DNA of 64,000 bases from Bradyrhizobium algeriense. Lineage in GTDB: Bacteria > Pseudomonadota > Alphaproteobacteria > Rhizobiales > Xanthobacteraceae. The stretch covers positions 4,154,001-4,218,000 of the forward strand of contig NZ_JAZHRV010000001.1 in the NCBI RefSeq assembly GCF_036924595.1, in the 5' to 3' direction. Below are positions 43,307 to 52,563 of this stretch, in pieces. The notes beneath the pieces are model-generated. The model was given only the letters and a program-made list of their open reading frames with translations. It ran no database searches and was not told where the DNA came from. Position 1 is the stretch's first letter. The number at the start of each line of letters is the position of its first letter. The position numbers and the translations under genes are program-made.

Positions 43307-43576
43307 CTATGAACGAGGCTTTCGGCGCGTGTTGGCCAGCGCTGCGATCGCCCATCCGAGGATGGCGGCCGCGCCGATCCAGATCAGAAAATCGCTCCAG
43401 CGGCTGGCGAGGCCGAGTGCGAGGCCGGGCATGAACGCACCTGATAAGAGCAACCAGCGCAGGCCGGGCCGCGCGAGGGCGACACCGCGACGCTTCGGAT
43501 CGACCGCCGCAAGGAGCGCGATGCAGGCGGCGCTTACCAGCGCACCGGATAAGCCGAGCCAGCCGAGCAGCATCAT
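43307..43576 (-). CDS. DUF3325-type membrane protein of siderophore locus
   Basis: An 89-aa protein with three predicted membrane helices (about residues 4-24, 38-57, 62-82). Its position directly after a PepSY protein in a TonB-receptor operon matches the DUF3325 family. The ATG at 43576 overlaps the PepSY stop as ATGA, so translation is coupled. Probably an accessory subunit of the inner-membrane ferric-siderophore reduction apparatus; role not established. Confidence 0.75.
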   Translation of the reverse strand: MMLLGWLGLSGALVSAACIALLAAVDPKRRGVALARPGLRWLLLSGAFMPGLALGLASRWSDFLIWIGAAAILGWAIAALANTRRKPRS

Positions 43577-45156
43577 TCGGCGGACTGCACGAAGGAGCCC
43601 GCGTCGAATGCGGCCGGCTCGCGGGTTCGCAATGCCATGGTGGCGGACAGCACGCAAACGACGCCGCCGAGCGCGACCAGGACATCCATCACCGGCACCG
43701 CACTCTGCCCGGTCGCAAGCGCTGCGCGCCAATTTGGGCCGCCGGCCGCGGCACGCAGCAGCGGAAGCGCCATCAGCAACACGCCGGTCGCGCCGAACAG
43801 CAGCGGCGGGACCCGCTCGATCGATCGCATCCGCAGTGCCGGGACAACGGCGAGTGCGGCAGCGATCAGAAAGGCCGCCGGCGTCCAGAACACGGATGCC
43901 AGCGATGGCAGGCTGATGAAATAGGCCGCGGCTGCCGCTGCCATCGCAAAAGGCAGGCCGCCTCCCACCCACGCGGTCACGCGCCCGAGCACGCGCCAGC
44001 CGCGCTGGTCGGCGCGTCGCCGGACCCAGAGATTCAATCCGCTCCAGGCCACGTAGGCGCTGGCCGCGCCAAGCGCAAACCACACGGCGCGCGACCACCA
44101 TCCAGCGAAATTGCCGAAGTGAACCGGGCCGATCAGACCGAGCAAGGATGCCCCGAGCGACGGTTTTGTGCCGACGATCGGCCGCTCGCGAATGAGTTCG
44201 CCGGTCGCCCCATTGTAGATCAGGCGCGACGCCGACAGATCGCCGCGCCTGGGCGCCGGAAATACGGTAATGCGCGCGTCGGCGCGGCCGCGGTTTTCCC
44301 ACGCGGCAAACAACAGCGGCGCGTCGGCGCGCCTGCGCGCATCGGACAGGATGTCGTCGAGATTGGCGGATACGGCAGGACGCGGATCGACCATGGGCAT
44401 CCCGTTGAGCGTCGTGACCATCGCGCGCACATCGCCCTTGAACGCGATCTTCGCCAGCATCGGCAAGGCGACCGCGATGGTGAAGCTGAGATAGGCGCCG
44501 GTGAACGCGAGCACGAAGGCATGCGGCAGCGTCCACGTCCCGGCAACGGAATGCAGGTCGCGCAGGCCGACCAGCCGGTCACGTCCGCGCAGGATAAAGA
44601 TGTCCCGGAACAAATGCCGGTGCATCAGGATGCCCGAGACCGCCGCCACCAGCATGGCGAGACCGAGAATGCCCGTGAGGATCAGCCCCCACGGATTCGG
44701 CAGGTGCAGCCGCACATGGAGGTCGACGTAAAAGCGCCCGAGCGCCGTGAACGGATCGTTGGCCGCGAGTTCGTTGCCAAAACCTTCGGCGCGCGAGACG
44801 ATCCGGCCCTCCGGCCCGATCGTGGTGAGGATTCCGCGCTCGCGGCGCGCGCCGTTGATGGTCTCGTCGGTGTGGAAGAACACCCACACATTGCCGGCGG
44901 GCGTCGCCCGCAAGGAGAGGTCCTCGCGGAACTGAGCGGGCGTTTCCGCCTCCAGCCGCGCGAGCACGGCATGGAGCGGCTGGCTCAGCGGCTCGCTTGT
45001 TCCGAGCAGCCCGCCCGACCAGGCCTTGATTTCGTTCGCGAACACGGCGGCCGTGCCGGTTACGATGACGGCGTACAGCAACAGGCCCAGCAATGCGCCG
45101 GCCCAGCCGTGGACCGCCACCAGCGTCCTGGTTTCGCGTGCTTTCAGGTTAATCAC
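43573..45156 (-). CDS. PepSY-domain membrane protein, putative ferric-siderophore reductase (FoxB/PiuB-like)
   Basis: A 527-aa protein with an N-terminal helix (about residues 14-36), a periplasmic PepSY region, further helices near 145-165, 190-215 and 340-370, and a C-terminal bundle to residue 515. Conserved His at helix ends (AVHGWAGALLG, LHVRLHLPNPWG, MHRHLF, DLHSVAGTWTLPHAFVL, GPVHFGNFAGWW) fit haem-type electron transfer. Such proteins reduce ferric siderophores in the inner membrane. GTG start with GGAGAAG. Between the DUF3649 and DUF3325 genes. Confidence 0.88.
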   Translation of the reverse strand: MINLKARETRTLVAVHGWAGALLGLLLYAVIVTGTAAVFANEIKAWSGGLLGTSEPLSQPLHAVLARLEAETPAQFREDLSLRATPAGNVWVFFHTDETINGARRERGILTTIGPEGRIVSRAEGFGNELAANDPFTALGRFYVDLHVRLHLPNPWGLILTGILGLAMLVAAVSGILMHRHLFRDIFILRGRDRLVGLRDLHSVAGTWTLPHAFVLAFTGAYLSFTIAVALPMLAKIAFKGDVRAMVTTLNGMPMVDPRPAVSANLDDILSDARRRADAPLLFAAWENRGRADARITVFPAPRRGDLSASRLIYNGATGELIRERPIVGTKPSLGASLLGLIGPVHFGNFAGWWSRAVWFALGAASAYVAWSGLNLWVRRRADQRGWRVLGRVTAWVGGGLPFAMAAAAAAYFISLPSLASVFWTPAAFLIAAALAVVPALRMRSIERVPPLLFGATGVLLMALPLLRAAAGGPNWRAALATGQSAVPVMDVLVALGGVVCVLSATMALRTREPAAFDAGSFVQSAE

Positions 45157-45184
45157 GACTTCTCCGCGGGGTCGAAGGATCGTC

Positions 45185-45487
45185 TCAGCCGAACAGAATA
45201 GCTCTTAACGCGATCAGGTGAATGACGGCGATGCCCGTCATGATGATCACGATGCGGCCGAGGCTCCGGTCGAGCAAGGCATAGAAGAAGATCAAGCCCC
45301 AGATCGCCGGCATGAAGAACAACGGCAACGCGATGTGGTCAACTCCGCCGCTCCCTTTGGGCACCCAGAACGGCATCACGGCGATGATGAGAACCGTGAG
45401 CCCCACGGCGCAGGGTCCGGCCAGCAACGCGCGCAGCCAGGGATGCAGGCGGCCGGGTTCCGCAATGCTGGAGTTCGCAGCCGCCAA
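45185..45487 (-). CDS. DUF3649-type membrane protein of siderophore locus
   Basis: A 100-aa protein with three helices (LRALLAGPCAVGLTVLIIAVMPFWV, IALPLFFMPAIWGLIFFYALL, RIVIIMTGIAVIHLIALRAILF). It matches the small DUF3649 proteins that sit between TonB receptors and PepSY reductases. I chose a TTG start at 45487 because GAGGGGAGG precedes it at good spacing; a GTG at 45502 is the alternative. It begins 17 nt after the receptor stop. Confidence 0.72.
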   Translation of the reverse strand: MAAANSSIAEPGRLHPWLRALLAGPCAVGLTVLIIAVMPFWVPKGSGGVDHIALPLFFMPAIWGLIFFYALLDRSLGRIVIIMTGIAVIHLIALRAILFG

Positions 45488-45503
45488 ATTGCCTCCCCTC
45501 ACC

Positions 45504-47840
45504 TCAGAAATTGAACGTCGTCGACAGCAGATAGGTTCGGGGAGCGCCGAGGGATACGGCGCTGCTAACCGTGCGATAGGAGTTCCAGTACGCCTCGTTG
45601 AAGACGTTCTCGACACTGGCGCGAACGACAATCGGCTTGCCGTTCCAGGGTGACGTGAAGGTGTAGCGCGCACCGAGGTCGACTCGCGTCCACGCCGGCA
45701 GCTCCTGCGTATTCGCATCGTTGGCGTAACTCTCGCTGGTATAGATGACCCTGCCCGTCAGCGTGAGCCCACGCATGAACGGAGTGTCCCATTCGGCGCC
45801 AAGATTGAGGTTTGTCGCCGATACACCCACGGGTGTATTGCCGTTGTAGCTGATAATGATCGGTCCAACCGAGACCGCTTGCTTGACCACTTCGCCGTTG
45901 ATGAAAGTCACGCCGCCCAGGACTCGGAACGTCGGCGTCAGTTCGCCGAAGGTATACAGTTCGAGGCCACGATTGCGCTGCTCGCCGGCAAGTCGCTTTG
46001 CGGGTAGTACTACTCCCGGCACAGGGACCGACATCGTGTTCGGGCTGGTGATATCGAACACGCTCGCCGTGAAGGTGATGCGGCCCATATCGATCTTGAA
46101 GCCGGCTTCCTTCTGCTTGGTCTGAGCAGGCGGAATGATTTCTCCGACGTTCGAGTACGTCGTGGCTCCGGTGACAACTTCCGGCACCTTGAGACCCTCG
46201 ATGTAGTTCGCGTAGAGCGAGACGTTCTCCACCGGCTTAACGATTACTGCATAGCCGGGGCTCCAGGTCGGAACATCGATACTCGATTTGGCGCCGCTCA
46301 GGAGATTTACACTGTCCACACCCACCGTCTGCCGTCTGGCCCCAACGACGAACTGAAGCCTGTTGTCGAACATCGACATCGTGTCCGCGATGCCGACACT
46401 CGAAAGCTTCGTCCGGGTCTCCAGATTTTGGACGACGGTGGCGAAGTTCGGGTAAGGGATCGCGACCGGGTTGTACAGGTTTGAATTGACGGCCGCGCCG
46501 GCCTTACCGAACGAACTGTAGTCCCGATCGAAGGCCGAGTAGTTGACGGTCAGGAGGTGGTTGACGGGGCCGGTGTCAACCGAAGCGCGAACGCCGACCT
46601 CACCCGCATAATTGTCATAGACGTCGCGTCCATTGAAGGGAGCGGCCGTCCAGTTGCCGTTGGCGTTCGTAATGCGCGGCGACGGATAGATGTAGTCGAT
46701 CTCGCTCTTGTGGTATCCCAACGCGCCATATGCTGTGACCGACTCGGTCAGATCGACTTCGCCGCGCGCCATTGCGAACGTGTCCCTCGGCTTCCACGAC
46801 GCCCAGTCCGGCATGTAATTGGCGCCGGGCTTCGGTAAGGCTGGAACCGGAATGGTGGTCGCAAAAGGAGGGCTGGTGGTGAACGTCAGGAACCGCAGCG
46901 GCGGCGAAAGATTTTCGGCCTGGTAACCGAGATCCGCGGAGAAGCGCACACGCTCGCCGCGGTAGTCCATATTGAGTACGGCGTTGCCGATCTGATCGGT
47001 CTGCCGGTCGAACGCGGTCCGTCCGCCTCCTCCCCCACCATTGAACCGGATTCCCCATTCCTTGTGCTCGCCGTAGCGCCGTGCCACATCGACCAGCGCT
47101 CCGACTTGGGATTTGGATATATATCTCGTGGTCAACTGCGTGATGTCGAAGTCGGGCGCGCTCTTCGTCACCAGGTTAATGCTGCCTCCGATGCCACCTG
47201 CGGGCGGCATGCCGGTGAGCAGCACACCCGGCCCCTTCAGAACCTCGACACGATCGAGGAAATTCGCCGATGATGCATAAAACGGTGCCATTCCATAGAG
47301 GCCGTTCATCAAGAAGTCGCCGCTGTCGTGGTAGAAACCTCTGATGTAGAGGCCGTCGATGCCGTTGCCGGCGGGCGTCTTCATCCGGACCGACGGATCG
47401 TTGAACAGGACATCGCCGACGGTGCGTGCCTGCTGGTTTGCAATCAGTTCTGCCGTGTAACTGGTCTGGTTGAACGGCGTATTCATCACGCCGCGGTTGC
47501 CGAGCAATCCGAGGCTGCCGCCCGTCGCCACCTGTCCGCCAGCATAGGGAGCCGGCGGTGCGCCGAGCGTTCCGGTCGAAGGCGTCACATATGGGACCGG
47601 TTCGACGCGGCGAGGCGCCGGTGCAGCGACACGCCGTTGCACACGCGAGGTGGATGTCTGCGATCTCTGTGCTGCGGGCCGCGCACGTTGCTGCCCTGGA
47701 GCATCGACGGTGACCGGCGGCAAATTCGATTGCGCGAATGCTTTCTGACCACTTGCAAAATCCAGCGAAAGAGCAAGATAGCTCACCGCCCCCAACGAAA
47801 TAACACGCACAACATTTCCGGTCGCAATCGCATGCGTCAT
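45504..47840 (-). CDS. TonB-dependent siderophore receptor
   Basis: A 778-aa outer-membrane receptor. The signal peptide ends near KAFAQ (about residue 37). A Pro/Arg/Ala-rich linker precedes the plug (about 115-240: TVGDVLFNDPSVRMKTPAGNGIDGLYIRGFYHD...DRVEVLKGPGVLLTGMPPAGGIGGSINLVTK). The 22-strand barrel follows and ends in the C-terminal aromatic LLSTTFNF. The plug sequence resembles ferrichrome/ferrioxamine-type (FhuA/FoxA) receptors. The ATG at 47840 fits the signal peptide; the frame is open to 48035. First gene of the iron operon. Confidence 0.92.
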   Translation of the reverse strand: MTHAIATGNVVRVISLGAVSYLALSLDFASGQKAFAQSNLPPVTVDAPGQQRARPAAQRSQTSTSRVQRRVAAPAPRRVEPVPYVTPSTGTLGAPPAPYAGGQVATGGSLGLLGNRGVMNTPFNQTSYTAELIANQQARTVGDVLFNDPSVRMKTPAGNGIDGLYIRGFYHDSGDFLMNGLYGMAPFYASSANFLDRVEVLKGPGVLLTGMPPAGGIGGSINLVTKSAPDFDITQLTTRYISKSQVGALVDVARRYGEHKEWGIRFNGGGGGGRTAFDRQTDQIGNAVLNMDYRGERVRFSADLGYQAENLSPPLRFLTFTTSPPFATTIPVPALPKPGANYMPDWASWKPRDTFAMARGEVDLTESVTAYGALGYHKSEIDYIYPSPRITNANGNWTAAPFNGRDVYDNYAGEVGVRASVDTGPVNHLLTVNYSAFDRDYSSFGKAGAAVNSNLYNPVAIPYPNFATVVQNLETRTKLSSVGIADTMSMFDNRLQFVVGARRQTVGVDSVNLLSGAKSSIDVPTWSPGYAVIVKPVENVSLYANYIEGLKVPEVVTGATTYSNVGEIIPPAQTKQKEAGFKIDMGRITFTASVFDITSPNTMSVPVPGVVLPAKRLAGEQRNRGLELYTFGELTPTFRVLGGVTFINGEVVKQAVSVGPIIISYNGNTPVGVSATNLNLGAEWDTPFMRGLTLTGRVIYTSESYANDANTQELPAWTRVDLGARYTFTSPWNGKPIVVRASVENVFNEAYWNSYRTVSSAVSLGAPRTYLLSTTFNF

Positions 47841-48143
47841 ACTTTCACCCAACTCCCCACGAAGTCGTTCTAACTTCCCAAGTCGAATGGGCGAGTAGAA
47901 GTCATCTAAGATGATGGTGTGCGTGCACGACGGATTGCGTCTGTGACAACCGGGCAACGTTGCAAGTCGATTGCCCAAGTTGAGTGCAGCAGTTTCTAAT
48001 TGTTCTAATTCTAAAGTGCTGACTGCGTTGAGCACATCAATTCATGGCGCGTGATAATTTGACGCGGTCATGTATGATTGCGAGCAACCTTAGGATGATT
48101 CAGGTTCACCCCACCTATCGTATTCAGGATCAAGCTGCTTCAT
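47841..48143. other. divergent regulatory region of the siderophore operon
   Basis: About 300 bp between the receptor gene and the divergent helix-hairpin-helix gene. Its main feature is the cluster of TTCTAA hexamers at 47994-48014. No gene is recognised. Confidence 0.55.
47994..48014 (-). promoter_or_regulatory. TTCTAA direct-repeat cluster, candidate iron-responsive site
   Basis: TTCTAA occurs at 47994-47999, 48003-48008 and 48009-48014 (TTAGAA on the receptor strand). TTAGAA/TTCTAA is the half-site of the Irr iron-control element of rhizobia, which is normally an inverted repeat; here the copies are direct. The location about 160 nt before the receptor ATG fits iron regulation. Confidence 0.5.
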
Positions 48144-48551
48144 ATGACAAGCGCAAACAAGGTTGCCGTCACTTCCGGCGCGGATCTGCCGGACAGGATC
48201 ATTCAATTGATGACGAATGCGCCGTATGCATCATTCGTCGTGCGGTGCGCTGCCGATCGCGCCGTTTTCCTTCCCGAGATCATATCCCTGCACACGAGGC
48301 GTGAGCTTTCCGAGATCAGCGGGGTCGGCCGGGCTTCGATCGCAAGGATGCAGGCCTGGCTGGCGCAGCATGGACGAAGGTTGCGAAGGCCAGATGAAAG
48401 CATCGACACTGTCATTTGCCATTTTGGCGTTCGACGAAAGGATCCGCATCCGTATAAGCGCCCGACCTTGCCGGCGATCACACCGCAGCCCGACGCCACG
48501 CTGGCGCCCGCGCTGCAGAATTCGGACAGCAGGATCGACGCAGCTTTGTAG
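48144..48551 (+). CDS. small protein with RpoA-CTD-like helix-hairpin-helix segment
   Basis: A 135-aa protein. Residues about 47-82 read SLHTRRELSEISGVGRASIARMQAWLAQHGRRLRRP. This matches the layout of the RNA polymerase alpha C-terminal domain (LxTxxEL...GxGRxSxxxxxxxLxxxGxxL), a helix-hairpin-helix fold that binds DNA and regulators. The rest lacks known motifs and the Pro-rich C-terminus is likely disordered. It diverges from the siderophore receptor and could be a local DNA-binding regulator. Function unproven. Confidence 0.65.
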   Translation: MTSANKVAVTSGADLPDRIIQLMTNAPYASFVVRCAADRAVFLPEIISLHTRRELSEISGVGRASIARMQAWLAQHGRRLRRPDESIDTVICHFGVRRKDPHPYKRPTLPAITPQPDATLAPALQNSDSRIDAAL

Positions 48552-48594
48552 GGCGGGGCAAAGGCGTTCTTCACGCCGTGCCCACCATCAATGC

Positions 48595-49593
48595 TTATCG
48601 CGGTTCGCCTGAAAAGGCCTGCCGCAGCGTCGAAAGCCGGTCGAGCGCAGCTTGCGGCAGCGGACCTTTTTCGGCAGCAGCGAGCGCGTCCTCGAATTGT
48701 TGCGGCGTCGCCATGCCGACCAGGATCGTACCCATCGCCGGATGAGACAGCGCAAACCGCGTGGCGGCTTCGGTCAGGCTGGTGGCGAACCCCTCCTCTA
48801 TCAGCGGCATCAGGCGGCGCGCGCGATCGATATCGGCATCGTAGCTCACCGCCGAGCCGATCGGCTCAGGCGCCGGCCCCGCAATCGGATGACGCTCGGC
48901 CGAGCCCGACAGCGCGCCGCCGGCCAGCACGCGGATGCCCACGACGCCAACGCCGGCAGCCTGGGTCGCATCGAACAATCGCGCATAGTCCTGCGCCGGA
49001 TAGCGCGCCGGCAATTCGCAGGCCGCGGATGGATTGAGCATGTTGTAGACGACCTGCGCGCTGTCGAAGACGCGCGCACCAATCACCTGATGCAGCGCCG
49101 CCGTATCGCCGAGCGCCGTCATTCCGAGGAAGCGAATCTTGCCCTGCCGGCGCAGGCGCTCGAACGCCGGCGCCACATCGTCGAGCACCTGCCGGACGCT
49201 GAGCGCCGATCCGCCGCCGTTCTCGGTGATCGGATTGTGCAGATGAAGGATGTCGACCTGTTCAAGACGCAGCCGCGTCAGGCTGCCTTCGAGTGATGTT
49301 CCGACCGCATCATCAATGCGGCCGGTCTCGCTAGCCGGCAATCGGACCTTGGTGCCGACGACGACGTTGGCCGGCTTCAGCTTTTGCAAAACGCGGCCAA
49401 GGTTCTTCTCCGATTCGCCGTCGCCGTACTGCACGGCGGTGTCGAAATAGTTGACGCCGGCGGCAATCGCCCGCGCGATGGTTCGCTCCTGGTCGGCAGC
49501 ATCGCCGCGCACCATCAATCCGCCCACCGCGCCGCAACCGAAGCCCAGCACCGAAAGCCGCATTCCCGTGCGCCCAAAGACCCGCAATTGCAT
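48595..49593 (-). CDS. aldo/keto reductase
   Basis: A 332-aa AKR. The TIM-barrel signature is present: LSVLGFGCGAVGGL, then INYFDTAVQYGDGESEKNLGRVL with the catalytic Asp and Tyr (VNYFDTAVQYGDGESE), the Lys in VVVGTKVRLP, and His in ILHLHNPI. It reduces aldehydes or ketones with NADPH; substrate unknown. An inserted SALSVRQVLDDVAPAFERLRRQGKIRFLGM is typical. The first codons and upstream leader are duplicated at 56827-56926. Confidence 0.9.
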   Translation of the reverse strand: MQLRVFGRTGMRLSVLGFGCGAVGGLMVRGDAADQERTIARAIAAGVNYFDTAVQYGDGESEKNLGRVLQKLKPANVVVGTKVRLPASETGRIDDAVGTSLEGSLTRLRLEQVDILHLHNPITENGGGSALSVRQVLDDVAPAFERLRRQGKIRFLGMTALGDTAALHQVIGARVFDSAQVVYNMLNPSAACELPARYPAQDYARLFDATQAAGVGVVGIRVLAGGALSGSAERHPIAGPAPEPIGSAVSYDADIDRARRLMPLIEEGFATSLTEAATRFALSHPAMGTILVGMATPQQFEDALAAAEKGPLPQAALDRLSTLRQAFSGEPR

Positions 49594-49684
49594 CGCTTTT
49601 CCTCCGAATGGTTAGAGAGAGTATGCAAGGTCGAACGGCCGTTACTCAACCTGGATATTTGCCGCCGTGATGATCGGCGCCCAC
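49579..49684. repeat. duplicated 5' leader of aldo/keto reductase, copy 1
   Basis: The start region of the aldo/keto reductase and about 90 nt upstream. It aligns with 56827-56926 with roughly 80 percent identity, including GACCCGCAATTGCATCGCT, GTTACTCAACCT and TGATATTTGCCGCCGTGATG-like blocks. Confidence 0.75.
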
Positions 49685-49975
49685 AAAAGTGGAAGTGGGA
49701 AAACTTTACTCAATTCTTCTTCGGCTTGCGCGACTACCATCCCAATCACCCGCCACTGAACGGCTTCGAGACGGGCGCGGTGCGGGTTCCATTTCGCACC
49801 CGCACGCGCTTTCCACATCGCAGTTCGATCATCACCGCAAATAAGTCTTGGCGGCGGCGTGAAAGCCAATACGCTGTGTGCTGGCAACGACGCCAGACGC
49901 ACGCGTGAGTCGCAACGGCCGGTATCAGCTTTGCGGACAAGAATGCGCGTGCAAGATCAGTTGAGAGGCTGTGCG
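49685..49975. other. intergenic region before the APC permease
   Basis: No gene recognised; the promoter of the permease must lie here. Weak open frames on both strands have no family sequence. Confidence 0.4.
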
Positions 49976-51403
49976 ATGACCGATCTCTCCTTGAAAGCCG
50001 CGACACCTGTATCACCTGCCACTACTGATGCCGAGCCGAGCCTGAATCGTGTCATGGGCCCGTGGCTCCTCCTGCTGTTCATCGTCGGTGACATTCTCGG
50101 CACCGGCATCTATGCACTCACCGGCCAGGTGGCCAACCAGGTGGGCGGCGTCGTCTGGCTGCCGTTCCTTGTCGCCTTCGTCGTGGCGCTGATCACTGCG
50201 CTGAGCTATCTCGAACTCGTTACCAAGTATCCAAAGGCCGCAGGCGCCGCGCTCTACACCCACAAGGCGTTCGGCATCCACTTTATCACGTTCATCGTTG
50301 CGTTCGCGGTGATGTGCTCGGGAATTACCTCCGCTTCCACGGCTTCGCGAGCTTTCTCTGCAAACATGTCGAGCGCGCTTGGCCTGGGCTTGTCGGGGTT
50401 CGGCATCACCATGACGGGTCTCGTCTTCATGGCGATCGTTGCCGCGGTCAACTTCCGCGGCGTCGGCGAAAGCGTGAAAGCGAATGTAGTTCTGACTTGC
50501 GTCGAACTAACCGGCCTGCTGATCATCATCGTCATCGGCCTGTGGGCGATCAGCCTGGGTCAGGGTGACGTCTCGCGCGTCATGCAGTTCAAGGCAGGCG
50601 ATGCCGGTCTGATCTGGCCGATAATCGCCGCGACCACGCTCGCTTTCTTCGCCATGGTCGGCTTCGAAGATTCCGTCAACATGGCCGAGGAATGCAAGGA
50701 GCCGACACGGGATTTCCCAAAAGTGCTGCTCGCCGGCCTGTTCATCACCGGCGCAATCTACGTGCTGGTCTCTATCTCGGCGATTACGCTGGTTCCGCCG
50801 GCGCAGCTCGGCGAAGGAGAGACGCCGCTGTTGAAAGTGGTGCAGGCCGGCGCGCCGAACTTTCCGGTCTGGATCTTCGGCTTCATCACCATGTTTGCGG
50901 TCGCCAACTCCGCCCTGATCAACATGCTGATGGCGAGCCGGCTCGTCTACGGCATGAGCCGCGAACATGTGCTGCCGCCGTTGCTTGGCAAGGTGCATGC
51001 GAGCCGGCGTACGCCCTATATCGCGATCGGCTTCACCACGCTGCTGGCGTTCGGACTGATCACCATCGTCGGCGAAGTGCCTGCGCTCGGCGGAACGACC
51101 GCGCTGCTGCTGCTCTGTGTGTTTGCGGTGGTCAATATCGCGGTGTTGGCGCTGCGCAAGGATAGCGTTGCGCACGACCATTTTCGCACGCCGACGATCC
51201 TGCCGGTGCTGGGCGCAATCACCTGCGCATTCCTGGCCGGGCCATGGACCGGACGGGCGATCGTTCAGTACCACGTCGCCGGGGTCTTGATCGCCATCGG
51301 CGTCGTGCTCTGGCTGATCACGATGCTGGTCAACCGCGCCCAGGGCGTCAGACCCGACGAGCCGGAAATGGAGACGATGGGCGGCCAGGGACCCGTGAAC
51401 TAG
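49976..51403 (+). CDS. APC-superfamily amino acid/polyamine permease
   Basis: A 475-aa 12-helix permease. The N-terminal helix RVMGPWLLLLFIVGDILGTGIYALTGQVA carries the unwound Gly-x-Gly substrate motif (GDILGTGIYAL). The conserved FFAMVGFEDSVNMAEECKEPTRDFPK segment after helix 6 is typical of amino-acid transporters of the APC family. The ATG at 49976 gives the canonical length. Substrate unknown. Monocistronic. Confidence 0.9.
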   Translation: MTDLSLKAATPVSPATTDAEPSLNRVMGPWLLLLFIVGDILGTGIYALTGQVANQVGGVVWLPFLVAFVVALITALSYLELVTKYPKAAGAALYTHKAFGIHFITFIVAFAVMCSGITSASTASRAFSANMSSALGLGLSGFGITMTGLVFMAIVAAVNFRGVGESVKANVVLTCVELTGLLIIIVIGLWAISLGQGDVSRVMQFKAGDAGLIWPIIAATTLAFFAMVGFEDSVNMAEECKEPTRDFPKVLLAGLFITGAIYVLVSISAITLVPPAQLGEGETPLLKVVQAGAPNFPVWIFGFITMFAVANSALINMLMASRLVYGMSREHVLPPLLGKVHASRRTPYIAIGFTTLLAFGLITIVGEVPALGGTTALLLLCVFAVVNIAVLALRKDSVAHDHFRTPTILPVLGAITCAFLAGPWTGRAIVQYHVAGVLIAIGVVLWLITMLVNRAQGVRPDEPEMETMGGQGPVN

Positions 51404-51419
51404 CTGCAGCCCAGGACGA

Positions 51420-51466
51420 CTTGGTCTGATGACGGCCTTGTCTGGTGGCGACCTTGTCTGATGACG
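51420..51466. repeat. three 16-bp imperfect tandem repeats
   Basis: Units CTTGGTCTGATGACGG, CCTTGTCTGGTGGCGA and CCTTGTCTGATGACGT follow each other just after the permease stop. No function evident. Confidence 0.6.
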
Positions 51467-51649
51467 TCCTCGCCGCTTTCGGCGCGCACGGCGGGAGTTT
51501 CTTGCGGTTCCAGAATTAACCCGCAGCGCGGACATAAAGCTTAACTAATAAGCTTACCAAAGGGCTTCTGTTGCTTGGTTTTCCCGAGCAGCTAACCCTT
51601 TAGCAGCATTTTGCCTGCCCGCTCACATTTTCATTCAAGGAGCATTGTC

Positions 51650-52159
51650 ATGGCGCAGTCGACCAAACCGCCGATCTTTGATGCGATCGATCTTGAACGC
51701 GAGATCGAGGAAGAATTTCGAAAGCTGCCGCAGGATCGCGAATCCCAGCCGAGCGATTTCGCGCCGCCTTCGGTACGCGCGCCGGATCTCGCGCTGCCCG
51801 ACTATGTCGAGCATCGCGACGGGGCCACCGAGATCGGCAAGCTGTCGGCGGAGGCTGTTGTCCGCGAATACGAAGCTGTGGCGAAAGACATCGAGGCCCT
51901 CGGCGTTGAGCTGGTCGAGCACGTCAAGCAATGCGAGGCCATGAGCCGCGAGACGCTCGTCGTGATCGATGAGCTCAAGGAAACCGCGGAGCGATACCGC
52001 CAGGAGGCCAAGCGCGTCTTCCTCCAGATTGAGACCTATTCGCTGGTGATGGCGGAGGTACGCAAGACCTGTGCTGAAATGAGGGACAAGATCGCAGCTC
52101 CGGCCACCGTTCGAACTAAGCCAAAGAAAAATGAGCCCCGAGCCGCCCAGGAAGGCTGA
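51650..52159 (+). CDS. coiled-coil hypothetical protein (169 aa)
   Basis: The ATG at 51650 follows AAGGAGC. The N-terminal third is acidic/Pro-rich and probably disordered (EREIEEEFRKLPQDRESQPSDFAPPSVRAPDL). Residues about 62-150 form a long amphipathic helix (EAVVREYEAVAKDIEALGVELVEHVKQCEAMSRETLVVIDELKETAERYRQEAKRVFLQIE), predicted coiled coil. The C-terminus is basic. Similar proteins are widespread and uncharacterised in Bradyrhizobiaceae. No membrane segment. Confidence 0.8.
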   Translation: MAQSTKPPIFDAIDLEREIEEEFRKLPQDRESQPSDFAPPSVRAPDLALPDYVEHRDGATEIGKLSAEAVVREYEAVAKDIEALGVELVEHVKQCEAMSRETLVVIDELKETAERYRQEAKRVFLQIETYSLVMAEVRKTCAEMRDKIAAPATVRTKPKKNEPRAAQEG

Positions 52160-52563
52160 GGTCCAAGGCTGAGGTCCGAGGCTGAGGTCCGAAAATTGCC
52201 GGTTGAGCCCCATACACCGCGTTAAACTGAAGGCCCCGCAGTAAACAGAGGTCCGGTTCGATCACCTCGTCGTAGCGCGTTTGAACCGATGATCGGAAGG
52301 TGCGGCGGGGAGCACCACAAGGCGAATCAAGCGCAGCGTAATCCGCCATCTTATTTGGGATGCAGCGGCGGATTACGCCGAAGCCTGTCATCGGGTCGTG
52401 CTTTTGCGCGGGACCCATTGAGCTAATCGCCCTCCGCGCAGTCAGCGGGCATGGAACCTTTATGACGTTCCTATACCGCCGGCCGGCTCGTCCTCTCGAT
52501 TTTATATGCCGGCAGACCGATCTCTCGCGTGCGGTCGAAAATCACGACCGAACGGAATGGAGA
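52160..52563. other. intergenic region holding a dispersed repeat
   Basis: About 400 bp. The 3' part of the coiled-coil gene is followed by short repeated CTGAGGTCC units (52158-52192) and then repeat copy A (52322-52442). No other gene. Confidence 0.5.
52322..52442. repeat. dispersed palindromic element, copy A
   Basis: Contains the core GCGCAGCGTAATCCGCCATC (52331-52350) shared with copies at 54867 and 63005, followed by GGCGGATTACGCC, its approximate complement. Flanking arms are degenerate. Confidence 0.75.
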
